The position numbers and the translations under genes are program-made. A model generated the notes under the pieces. The model did no database searches. It saw only the letters and a program-made list of their open reading frames with translations, and had not been told where the DNA came from. A stretch of DNA of 48,694 nucleotides from Pseudomonas sp. 21 (GTDB lineage: Bacteria; Pseudomonadota; Gammaproteobacteria; Pseudomonadales; Pseudomonadaceae), in assembly GCF_000955805.1 (NCBI RefSeq), contig NZ_JYOA01000013.1:46977-95670 (forward strand), in the 5' to 3' direction. Below are positions 1-7,415 of this stretch, in pieces. Position 1 is the first letter of the stretch. Each line of letters begins with the position of its first letter.

Positions 1-60
1 AAGCTCGCTCCTACAAAGAGCGGCCAGGCTCTCCCTGTAGGAGCGAGCTTGCTCGCGAAC
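1..60. repeat. REP palindrome pair, GAGC/GCTC type
   Basis: Two inverted copies of a REP-like element: a truncated one at 1-15 (cut by the window edge) and a full one at 36-60. Each has an outer GTAGGAGC boundary, a short GAGC-TT-GCTC stem and a CGCGAA tail. The inverted arrangement is typical of bacterial interspersed REP pairs. It lies downstream of the sigma-factor gene, which is transcribed leftwards into it. Confidence 0.85.
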
Positions 61-85
61 CAAAGGCGATAGGCAGCGACCGGTA

Positions 86-592
86 TCAGCCCTGCCCGCT
101 CCAGGCCTTGAGCCGCAGCCGGCAATGCTTCATCGCGTTGACAATGTGCTTTTCCACCATGTCGCGGGAAATGCCCATGGTTTCGGCGATCTCGACGTGG
201 CTGCAGCCTTCGACCTTGCGCAGCACGAAGGCGCGGCGACAGTTTTCGGGCAGCTCGCCAAGGGCACGCTGGAGCAATTGCAGCTGCTGCTGCCGGCTGG
301 CTTCTTCCTGCGGGCAGCGTTCGTCGAGGCAGCCTTCGCGGTCGAGGGTTTCCAGCTCTTCGGTGCGGCGCACGCGGCCGCGTCGGTGCAGGTCGATGCT
401 GAGATTGACCGCCGTGCGATAGAGAAATGCGCGGGGTTGTTCGATATGCTCGTCACCCTTGCGGTCGAGCAGGCGCAGGAAGGCCTCCTGGGTCAGATCG
501 GCAGCCGCCTGGCGGTCGCCAAGGCTGCGATTGAGGTACAGGACCAGTTCCTTGTAATACCGGATGAACGCGCTTTCCACCCCGTCGGGCAT
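86..592 (-). CDS. ECF sigma factor, FecI/FpvI family (iron starvation)
   Basis: A 168-residue extracytoplasmic-function sigma factor. A region 2 helix set spans about residues 5-75, with the DLTQEAFLRLL and RAFLYRTAVNLSID core-binding/-10 motifs. A region 4 helix-turn-helix lies at about 110-160 (CSHVEIAETMGISRDMVEKH). Length and motifs fit the FecI/FpvI/FoxI group, which directs RNA polymerase to siderophore-receptor genes after a signal from receptor and anti-sigma factor. It is divergent from the FecR-type gene at 718, with a Fur-like box between them, so iron repression is likely. The start is uncertain: the AGGA sequence directly abuts the ATG, and a GTG four codons later is better spaced from it. 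The cognate target is inferred to be the receptor at 3986. Confidence 0.93.
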   Translation of the reverse strand: MPDGVESAFIRYYKELVLYLNRSLGDRQAAADLTQEAFLRLLDRKGDEHIEQPRAFLYRTAVNLSIDLHRRGRVRRTEELETLDREGCLDERCPQEEASRQQQLQLLQRALGELPENCRRAFVLRKVEGCSHVEIAETMGISRDMVEKHIVNAMKHCRLRLKAWSGQG

Positions 593-642
593 CCTATGAA
601 AACAGTCGAGGCTGCAGGCGCCTGCTGACAGTCCGAGTCAGG

Positions 643-661
643 CTTATTTATAATCACTCGC
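643..661 (-). promoter_or_regulatory. candidate Fur box in the sigma / fecR divergent region
   Basis: Read on the minus strand, GCGAGTGATTATAAATAAG agrees with the 19-bp Fur consensus at about 11 positions, including the central GTGATT core. It lies 51 bp upstream of the sigma-factor start and 57 bp before the fecR-type gene, a good place to repress both. This was a hand alignment only; no matrix score was computed. Confidence 0.4.
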
Positions 662-717
662 ATCAAGACGAAAAGAAAGTGTGATATCGGCCGCAAACGG
701 CCTTACCGAGATTCCCG

Positions 718-1743
718 ATGACCAGCTCCCCCTCCCCGCTCGACGATGACCGCATCAGCGCCGAAGCCGCGCACTGGTGCGCGCGTCTGCACGACGAAGC
801 GTGCAGCGATGCCGAGCGCGCCGAGTTCGCGCAATGGCTCGCGCTCGATGCGCGGCATGAGGTCGAGTACCAGGCGATGCTGGACATCTGGCAACTCTCG
901 GAACTGCTGCCGCCGACTCCGCGAGTCGCACCCATGCCGATAGCACCGACACCGTTGGGAGGCGCCCGCCCGCGCAGCACTCGCCGTCCACGCAGTGGCA
1001 AGCGCATCGCCGCCGTGGCCGCTGGGGTGCTGGTGGCCATGGGCGCGGTGTGGTCGGCAGGCTGGTCAGCCGGCTGGCTGCCCTCGAAGGTCGGCTACTA
1101 CGCCGCGCAGCCTGGCGCACGCGAGGTGGAACTGGCCGACGGCTCGACAGTCGAGCTCAACAGCAACTCGCAACTGTTCTTCGCCGACTTCCGCGACCGC
1201 CGCAGTGCCTGGCTGAAAAGCGGCGGCGAGGCGTATTTCCGGGTGACCCACGACACCCTGCAGCCCTTCTCCGTCTACACCGACAATGGCAGCGTGCGGG
1301 TCACCGGTACGCGCTTCAACGTCTGGACCGACCCGCACCAGATGCTGGTCACCCTGCTCGAAGGCTCGGTGGTGGTCAGCCCGCCCGACAGCGTCGATGG
1401 CAACAGCGCCCAGCTCACGCCGGGCATGCAGGCGCGCTACAGCCAGGGCAGCCAGCGCATCGAGCTTGCCCAGGTCGCCCCCGCCGGCGCCATCGCCTGG
1501 ATCGAAGGCAAGCTGGTGATCGATGACCTGACCCTGCAATCGGCCATCCCGCTGATCAACCGCTATCTCAAGCAGCCGGTGTTCCTCGACGACGCCACGG
1601 TCGCCGCCATGCGCATCGGCGGCATCTACCGCACGGACGACCTGCAGGCGCTGGTGGATTCGCTGCCCAAGGTCCTGCCGCTGGAACTGCGCAAGGACAA
1701 CCAGGGCCGCACGGTTCTCGCCAGCCGCTACGTACAGCTCTGA
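718..1743 (+). CDS. FecR-family anti-sigma / sigma regulator
   Basis: A 341-residue inner-membrane regulator of the FecR/FpvR family. The cytoplasmic N-terminal region (about 10-65, EAAHWCARLHDE.. and AEFAQWLALDARHEVEY, the DUF4880/FecR_N signature) binds the sigma factor. A single membrane segment follows at about 96-118 (AAVAAGVLVAMGAVW). The periplasmic FecR domain comes next (about 125-230, AREVELADGSTVELNSNS), then a C-terminal STN-like region that contacts the TonB receptor's signalling domain. It is divergent from its probable partner sigma gene rather than following it in the same operon. It presumably relays occupancy of the receptor encoded at 3986. The ATG at 718 has only a weak Shine-Dalgarno. 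Confidence 0.93.
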   Translation: MTSSPSPLDDDRISAEAAHWCARLHDEACSDAERAEFAQWLALDARHEVEYQAMLDIWQLSELLPPTPRVAPMPIAPTPLGGARPRSTRRPRSGKRIAAVAAGVLVAMGAVWSAGWSAGWLPSKVGYYAAQPGAREVELADGSTVELNSNSQLFFADFRDRRSAWLKSGGEAYFRVTHDTLQPFSVYTDNGSVRVTGTRFNVWTDPHQMLVTLLEGSVVVSPPDSVDGNSAQLTPGMQARYSQGSQRIELAQVAPAGAIAWIEGKLVIDDLTLQSAIPLINRYLKQPVFLDDATVAAMRIGGIYRTDDLQALVDSLPKVLPLELRKDNQGRTVLASRYVQL

Positions 1744-1784
1744 TACTCGCCACGCGGGCAGGCCGGGTAGCGGCGTGCCGTGCG

Positions 1785-1899
1785 GGTTCGCGAGCAAGCT
1801 CGCTCCTACAAAAAAACCCAAGGTCCGGGCAGAACATGGCTGGCGCACGGCTATCCGTGGGCGAAGCGTGCAACTGTAGGAGCGAGCTTGCTCGCGAAC
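1785..1899. repeat. REP palindrome pair, GAGC/GCTC type
   Basis: Two inverted copies, at 1785-1810 and 1875-1899, with identical outer GTAGGAGC and GAGC-TT-GCTC stems. They follow the fecR-type gene and may act as mRNA 3' structures. Confidence 0.85.
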
Positions 1900-1992
1900 T
1901 CCAACGAGACGGAATCCGCAGGACTCCAACACCTGGCGCCCGCTCCTGAACGAGGCCGCGACCAAGCGCCCCACCCTACGCGCCCTTCCTAC

Positions 1993-2009
1993 TTGCGAAA
2001 GTTTCGCAA
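1993..2009. promoter_or_regulatory. perfect 17-bp palindrome, possible operator
   Basis: TTGCGAAAGTTTCGCAA has two perfect 8-bp half-sites around one central base. It lies 135 bp upstream of the ABC exporter start, at the beginning of an AT-rich promoter-like stretch. The cognate regulator is unknown. Spacing and symmetry suit a dimeric DNA-binding protein. Confidence 0.4.
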
Positions 2010-2143
2010 ATTCTCTTCAGTTTTCTTCCTGCTCGTTCGTCTTGATAGGAACGATTCGGATTTGCCGATGATTTCCTGATTCGCGCGCCGTCTCGTCCCG
2101 TTGTGCGGCCTGCCCTCTGGCAGGCCGGGGCCAGGAAAAGACG

Positions 2144-3832
2144 ATGCCAACACCCGCTCCAAGCGCCCTGCGCGAAATGCTCAAACTGCTGCGACCGCAC
2201 TGGCTGCCGCTGACCGCCGCCACCCTGCTGGGGATTCTCGGCGGCTCGGCCATCACCGCGCTGCTCGCCACCATCAACTACAGCCTGCACTCCCAGGGCG
2301 GCATGCCCGCCGGCCTACTGCTGGGTTTCGCCGGGCTGTGCGCACTGGCGCTGCTGGGCTCGATCATTTCCGACATGGGCACCAACTACGTCGGCCAGCA
2401 CGTGATCGCACGGCTGCGCAAGGACCTGGGCAGCAAGATCATTTCCGCGCCCATCGAGCAGATCGAGCGCTACCGCAGCCATCGGCTGATCCCGGTGCTG
2501 ACCCACGACATCGACACCATCAGCGACTTCGCCTTCGCCTTCGCGCCACTGGCGGTGGCCCTGACCACCACACTCGGCTGCCTGGGCTACCTGGCCTGGC
2601 TGTCGCCGCCGATGTTCCTCGCCACCGCTATCGCCATCGTCGTCGGCAGCGCCGTGCAGTACGTCGCGCGGGCCAAGGGCATCAAGGGGTTCTTCGAGGC
2701 ACGGGACAAGGAAGACGAGCTGCAGAAGCACTACCGCGCCATCGCCGAGGGCGCCAAGGAGCTGCGCATCAGCCGTCCGCGCCGCTTCCAGCACTACAGC
2801 GAGCGCCTGCAGGGCACCGCCGACGAGATCTGCGACATCCAGCTGCGCTCGATCAACCTGTTCAACGTCGCCAAGGGCTTCGGTTCCACGCTGTTCTTCA
2901 TCGTCATCGGTGTGGCGCTGGCCTACCAGTCGCTGTGGCCGAGCACCGACCAGGCGACGCTGTCCGGCTTCATCCTGGTCCTGCTGTATATGAAAGGCCC
3001 GCTGGAAGGGCTGATCGGCCAGTTGCCGGTGGTGACCCGCGCCCAGGTCGCGTTCCGCCGCATCGCCGAGTTGTCGGTGCGCTTCTCCTCGCCGGAGCCG
3101 AACCTGCTGCTGGCGGAAGACGGCCGCCAGCCGCTGGAGTTCCAGTCCATCGAGCTGCGCGACCTGGCCTACCACTACCCCAGCGACGACGGCACCCGTG
3201 GCTTCGGCGTCGGCCCGCTGAACCTCAAGGTCAGCCGTGGCGAAATCCTCTTCATCGCCGGCGAGAACGGTTGTGGCAAGACGACCCTGATCAAGCTGCT
3301 GCTCGGCCTCTACGCCCCGCGTAGCGGCGAGCTGCTGCTCAACGGCGCGGCGGTCGGCGACGCCAGCCGCGACGACTACCGGCAGCTGTTCACCACCATC
3401 TTCGCCGACTACTTCCTCTTCGAGGACCTGCTCAAGGGCAGCCAGGACATCCCGGCCGAAGCCGGCCGCTACCTGGAGCGCCTGGAGATCGCCCACAAGG
3501 TCAGCCTTGAGGGCCAGGAGTTCTCCACCACCGATCTCTCCACCGGCCAGCGCAAGCGCCTGGCGCTGGTGCAGGCCTGGCTGGAGAAACGCCCGGTGCT
3601 GGTGTTCGACGAATGGGCCGCGGACCAGGACCCGGAATTCCGCCGCATCTTCTACACCGAGCTGCTGCCCGAGCTGCGCGCCCAAGGCAAGACGCTGATC
3701 GTGATCTCCCACGACGACCGCTATTTCGAGGTCGCCGACCGCCTGCTGCGCATGAGCGCCGGGCAGATCGTGGAGATACAGGACCATCGCGCCGCGGCGC
3801 CGCGGGGCGGTTCCGGCATGGCGATGCATTGA
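2144..3832 (+). CDS. cyclic-peptide/siderophore-type ABC exporter, fused permease-ATPase (PvdE/YojI family)
   Basis: A 562-residue half-transporter. The membrane domain has hydrophobic helices at about 20-45, 57-75, 130-170 and 245-285. The nucleotide-binding domain has Walker A GENGCGKT (373-380), signature LSTGQ (465-469), Walker B VLVFDE (485-490) and switch His523. Architecture and length match the cyclic peptide transporter family, which includes PvdE (pyoverdine precursor export to the periplasm) and E. coli YojI (microcin J25 export). The start is supported by AGGAAAAG just upstream. It sits between sigma/anti-sigma genes and a TonB receptor with no peptide synthetase nearby. Export of a biosynthetic product from this locus is therefore not evident; recycling or detoxification of an imported siderophore or peptide is an inference. 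Confidence 0.92.
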   Translation: MPTPAPSALREMLKLLRPHWLPLTAATLLGILGGSAITALLATINYSLHSQGGMPAGLLLGFAGLCALALLGSIISDMGTNYVGQHVIARLRKDLGSKIISAPIEQIERYRSHRLIPVLTHDIDTISDFAFAFAPLAVALTTTLGCLGYLAWLSPPMFLATAIAIVVGSAVQYVARAKGIKGFFEARDKEDELQKHYRAIAEGAKELRISRPRRFQHYSERLQGTADEICDIQLRSINLFNVAKGFGSTLFFIVIGVALAYQSLWPSTDQATLSGFILVLLYMKGPLEGLIGQLPVVTRAQVAFRRIAELSVRFSSPEPNLLLAEDGRQPLEFQSIELRDLAYHYPSDDGTRGFGVGPLNLKVSRGEILFIAGENGCGKTTLIKLLLGLYAPRSGELLLNGAAVGDASRDDYRQLFTTIFADYFLFEDLLKGSQDIPAEAGRYLERLEIAHKVSLEGQEFSTTDLSTGQRKRLALVQAWLEKRPVLVFDEWAADQDPEFRRIFYTELLPELRAQGKTLIVISHDDRYFEVADRLLRMSAGQIVEIQDHRAAAPRGGSGMAMH

Positions 3833-3936
3833 CGGCCGGCGGCCCGGATGGCCGCCCTTTCCAGCGAGCCGTCACTCAGCAACAAAAAGATCGAACGGAT
3901 TTTTCCGGTTTTTTCCAGCCGGCGCGTCACATAAAG

Positions 3937-3955
3937 CTGAATCATTCTTATTAGA
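3937..3955 (+). promoter_or_regulatory. candidate Fur box before the TonB receptor
   Basis: CTGAATCATTCTTATTAGA matches the 19-bp Fur consensus at about 12 positions, including the core ATTCTnATTA. It ends 30 bp before the GTG start of the receptor, where bound Fur would block the promoter. Confidence 0.45.
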
Positions 3956-3985
3956 AACTGCATTAAGATCATAGGAGCTAAACAA

Positions 3986-6382
3986 GTGAGTCGCACCCGC
4001 ACTGCGCTGCAACCCCGGCACAAGGTGAAGCCCCTGGCGCGCCTGGTCCGCGCCACCGCCCTGGGAATGGTCCTGGCGGCTTCCGCCGTCGAGGCCGCCC
4101 CGGTTCGCATCGACATCCCGGCCCAGTCCCTGGCTTCCGCCCTCACCAGCCTGGGCGCGCAGTCGAACCTGCAGATCGTCTTCAACCAGAGCCAGGTGCA
4201 GAACCTGCGCGCCCCCGGCGTGCGCGGCGAGATGGAGCCCGCCCAGGCGCTGGAGCGCCTGCTGCAGGGCACCGGCATCAAGTACCAGGTGGAAGGCAGC
4301 CGCGTGACCCTGCTGGGCGCCGACTCCGCCAGCGGCGACACCCTGAACATGTCCGCCCAGGTCATCACCGGCACCGTCGAAGGCGAAGACAGCTACGTGC
4401 CGCGCACCTCCAACAGCGGCAGCAAGACCGACACCCCGCTGCTGGAAATCCCCCAGTCGATCTCGGTGATCACCCGCAAGCAGATGGACGCCCAGGGCGC
4501 CCAGACCGTGACCGAAGCGCTGCGCTACGTGCCCGGCGTCAAGGTGGAAGCCTATGGCCTGGACCCGAAAGGCTTCGACTGGATGTACATCCGTGGCTTC
4601 AACGCCCAGGCCACCAGCGACTACCTCAACGGCCTGCGTCAGCAGAACAACAGCTACGCCTTCTTTCGCAGCGAGCCCTATGCCTTCGAGCGCATCGACG
4701 TGGTCCGTGGTCCGTCCTCGAGCCTGTTCGGCCTGGGCGACGCTGGCGGCATCGTCAACCGCGTGAGCAAGAAGCCCACCGCCAACCACATCAACGAAGT
4801 CGAACTGACTGGCGGCAACCATGACCGCAAGCAGGGCCAGTTCGACCTCGGCGGCGCGCTGGACGACCAGAACCAGTTCCTCTACCGCGTGGTGGGCCTG
4901 GCCCGCGACGCCAACACCCAGGCCGAATACGACGACGGCCACGAGGTCGAGGACGACCGCTACTACATCGCCCCGTCCTTCACCTGGGCGCCGGACGAAG
5001 ACACCAGCCTGACCGTCCTCACCGACTTCCTGCGGGACCGCAACTCCGGCTCGATCTTCGACTACAGCGTCAACGGCCACCCCACCGGCACCCTGCTCGG
5101 TGACCACAACTACAACCACTTCGACCAGGACCAGTACACCCTGGGCTACGAGTTTCGCCATCGCCTCAACGACACCTGGGAATTCCGCCAGAACGCGCGT
5201 TATGGCCAGGTCGACCTGATCTTCGCCAACCTGCTGCCGCAGCTGCAGGTCGGTCGGAACATCATCCGCACCGCGGATCGCTTCGACCAGCACATGGACA
5301 CCTTCAACCTGGACAACCAGCTGCAGGCCAACTTCGACACCGGCGCCTTCAAGCACACCCTGTTGATGGGCGCGGACTACAGCTGGCAGGACGCCAATAT
5401 CGCCCGCTGGCGTACCCTGGGCCCGTCGCTGAACCTGGATAACCCGGTGTACGGCCAGAGCGTGCCGCGTCCGACCAAGGGCACCACCCTCGCCGGCCAG
5501 GCGATCGACTACGACCAGAACATCGAGCAGATCGGCGCCTACCTGCAGGACCAGGTCAAGTTCGACGATCACTGGATCCTCACCGCCGGCGGCCGCTACG
5601 ACTATGTGCGCAATGACCTGGACAACCACGTCGGCGCCCACAGCATGCAGAAGGACAACGCCTTCACCGGCCGCGTCGGCCTGACCTACCTGACCGACTT
5701 CGGCCTGGCGCCCTACGTCAGCTATTCCGAGTCCTTCGTGCCCAACACCGGCATCAGCTCCGACGGCAGCGCCTTCAAGGCCAGCGAAGCCCACCAGTAC
5801 GAAGCGGGCGTGAAGTTCCAGCCGGACGAAACCCTGCTGATCACCCTGGCCGCCTACGAGCTGACCAAGGAAAACATCCTCACCAACCAGCTCAACGCCA
5901 ACGGCGTGCCCACCGGCTTCAGCGAGGCCACCGGCGAGCAGCGTTCGCGCGGCATCGAGGCCGAACTGAAAGCCAAGCTGGACCAGAACTGGGACCTGCT
6001 GGCCTCGTACACCTACACCAAGGCCAAGATCACCAAGAGCAACGACGCCAACGAGGGCAACCGCCCGGCCAACGTGCCCGAGCACATGGCCAACGGCTGG
6101 CTGAACTACACCTTCCACGAAGGCGCGGTCGACGGCCTCTCCATCGGCGGCGGCGTGCGCTACACCGGCTCGCTCTACGGCAACAACGCCAACACCTACC
6201 ACGTCGACAACTACACCCTGTTCGACGCCGGCGTGAGCTACCCGCTGAACAAGAACGTGACCCTCTCGGTGAACGCGCAGAACCTGCTGGACGAGGAATA
6301 CGCCGCCACCTGCGACAGCCCGATCTCCTGCTACCCGGGCCTGCGCCGCACCGTCATGACCAGCGTGAAGTACAGCTGGTAA
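3986..6382 (+). CDS. TonB-dependent siderophore receptor with STN signalling domain (ferric-hydroxamate type)
   Basis: A 798-residue outer-membrane receptor. An export signal ends near residue 38. The STN domain (about 40-112, VRIDIPAQSLASALTSLG) contacts FecR-type proteins. The plug domain is at about 150-265 (LLEIPQSISVITRKQM, RGFNAQATSDYLNGLR). The 22-strand barrel ends in the aromatic signature YSW. The C-terminus, with a Cys pair in CDSPISC before the last strand, resembles FhuA/FiuA-type ferric-hydroxamate receptors more than FpvA. The STN domain predicts a surface-signalling role with the sigma/FecR pair upstream. The GTG start is set by AGGAG eight bases upstream. The ligand cannot be read from sequence; downstream FhuD/FhuB support a hydroxamate. 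Confidence 0.93.
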   Translation: MSRTRTALQPRHKVKPLARLVRATALGMVLAASAVEAAPVRIDIPAQSLASALTSLGAQSNLQIVFNQSQVQNLRAPGVRGEMEPAQALERLLQGTGIKYQVEGSRVTLLGADSASGDTLNMSAQVITGTVEGEDSYVPRTSNSGSKTDTPLLEIPQSISVITRKQMDAQGAQTVTEALRYVPGVKVEAYGLDPKGFDWMYIRGFNAQATSDYLNGLRQQNNSYAFFRSEPYAFERIDVVRGPSSSLFGLGDAGGIVNRVSKKPTANHINEVELTGGNHDRKQGQFDLGGALDDQNQFLYRVVGLARDANTQAEYDDGHEVEDDRYYIAPSFTWAPDEDTSLTVLTDFLRDRNSGSIFDYSVNGHPTGTLLGDHNYNHFDQDQYTLGYEFRHRLNDTWEFRQNARYGQVDLIFANLLPQLQVGRNIIRTADRFDQHMDTFNLDNQLQANFDTGAFKHTLLMGADYSWQDANIARWRTLGPSLNLDNPVYGQSVPRPTKGTTLAGQAIDYDQNIEQIGAYLQDQVKFDDHWILTAGGRYDYVRNDLDNHVGAHSMQKDNAFTGRVGLTYLTDFGLAPYVSYSESFVPNTGISSDGSAFKASEAHQYEAGVKFQPDETLLITLAAYELTKENILTNQLNANGVPTGFSEATGEQRSRGIEAELKAKLDQNWDLLASYTYTKAKITKSNDANEGNRPANVPEHMANGWLNYTFHEGAVDGLSIGGGVRYTGSLYGNNANTYHVDNYTLFDAGVSYPLNKNVTLSVNAQNLLDEEYAATCDSPISCYPGLRRTVMTSVKYSW

Positions 6383-6426
6383 GCCGGTCGATGGCGGCGG
6401 CCGCACCCGTCGCCATCCGCTTCGCC

Positions 6427-6460
6427 GGGCTCCCTGTTCGCAGGGAGCCCTTTGTTGTTT
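6427..6460 (+). terminator. rho-independent terminator after the receptor
   Basis: GGGCTCCCTG-TTCG-CAGGGAGCCC forms a perfect 10-bp stem with a stable TTCG tetraloop, followed by TTTGTTGTTT. It lies 44 bp after the receptor stop. Confidence 0.9.
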
Positions 6461-6496
6461 CAGAAGCCTGTTGTTTCAGAAGCCTGTCGTTTCAAG
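6454..6496 (+). repeat. 16-bp tandem repeat, about 2.7 copies
   Basis: The unit GTTGTTTCAGAAGCCT occurs at 6454-6469 and 6470-6485 exactly, then as a diverged partial copy (GTCGTTTCAAG) to 6496. The array starts in the U-tract of the terminator and ends just before the fhuD Shine-Dalgarno. It is probably a local slippage duplication. Confidence 0.85.
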
Positions 6497-6509
6497 CGAG
6501 GAGTAGTGC

Positions 6510-7415
6510 ATGTCCCTCACCCGTCGCCATCTGCTGCAGGGCCTCGCCATCGGCGGGCTGGCCTGCGCCTCCGGTCTGCCGGTTTTTGCCGGCGAGCGCC
6601 TGACGCGGATCGTCGCGCTCAACTGGGTGGCCGCCGAGACACTGCTGACCCTGGGTGTGCCGCCCCTGGCGATTTCCGACGACCGCTACTACCGGGTGCG
6701 CATGCCCACCCTGGCCTTGCCCGACAGCGTGCGTGACGTGGGCCCGTACTGGGAACCGAATCTCGAACTGATCCAGCAACTGCAACCGCAACTGATCCTC
6801 AGCGATCCGATGACCCCGACCTTGCAGCGACGACTCAACGGCATTGCGCCGACCGAAAAGGTCGCCATCTACCCCGCGCCCGAGGGCGCCTGGAAAGCCA
6901 CTACCGACTTCATGAACGACCTGGCGCGGCGGCTGGGCGTCGAACAGGTCGCCGCCGATTACATCAGCGCGGGCGAGCAGCGCCTGGCCGAACTGCGCGC
7001 GAAGCTGGCGAACCGCGCGCTGCCGCCGGTATGCGTCGCCGTGCTCAACCAGGATGGCCGCCACGCGGCCGTCTACGGCAGGAACAGCATGGTGCAGGAC
7101 GTGCTCGACCGCCTCGGCGTCGAGAATGCCTGGCAGGGACCGGTCGGCCCGGTGGGGCTGGCCATGGTCAGCATCGAGCGGCTGGCCGAGCGCCCGGACG
7201 CGCACCTGGTCTACGTCGACATCCCCACCACCTCCGCGCGTCTGCAGAGCCTGCGGCAGCCCAACGACCTCTGGGCCAACCTGCCCGCCGTGCGCCAGGG
7301 CCATACCCTGACACTGCAGCGCTTCTACCCCTACGCCGGCGCCGCTTCGGTGCTCGACCTCGCCGAACGCATCGCGGCCTACCTGGACAGCGCCACGGAG
7401 ATCGCCCATGCCTGA
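6510..7415 (+). CDS. fhuD: FhuD-type periplasmic ferric-siderophore binding protein
   Basis: A 301-residue class III (BtuF/FhuD-fold) substrate-binding protein for the iron-siderophore ABC importer. The N-terminus has a twin-arginine export signal (TRRHLLQGLAIGGLACASG), as in E. coli FhuD. The mature part carries typical FhuD blocks: RIVALNWVAAETLLTLGVPPLA near the start, PNLELIQQLQPQLILS mid-protein, and a C-terminal LAERIAAYL helix. The start has GAGGAG nine bases upstream. It overlaps the next gene by 8 bp, indicating translational coupling with the permease. It should deliver the siderophore taken up by the receptor just upstream. Confidence 0.9.
   Translation: MSLTRRHLLQGLAIGGLACASGLPVFAGERLTRIVALNWVAAETLLTLGVPPLAISDDRYYRVRMPTLALPDSVRDVGPYWEPNLELIQQLQPQLILSDPMTPTLQRRLNGIAPTEKVAIYPAPEGAWKATTDFMNDLARRLGVEQVAADYISAGEQRLAELRAKLANRALPPVCVAVLNQDGRHAAVYGRNSMVQDVLDRLGVENAWQGPVGPVGLAMVSIERLAERPDAHLVYVDIPTTSARLQSLRQPNDLWANLPAVRQGHTLTLQRFYPYAGAASVLDLAERIAAYLDSATEIAHA

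Larger units (their letters stand above)
1744..2143. other. 400-bp intergenic region with REP pair and a 17-bp palindrome
   Basis: This gap between the fecR-type gene and the ABC exporter holds an inverted REP pair (1785-1810 and 1875-1899). It then holds an AT-richer stretch (about 1990-2085) that presumably carries the exporter promoter. A perfect dyad TTGCGAAAGTTTCGCAA lies at 1993-2009. No coding region is supported. Confidence 0.6.

Noticed and set aside
3872-6406. 844-codon open frame opposite the TonB receptor
   Set aside because: Antisense shadow of a high-GC gene; Val/Ala/Gly-rich translation without domain signals.
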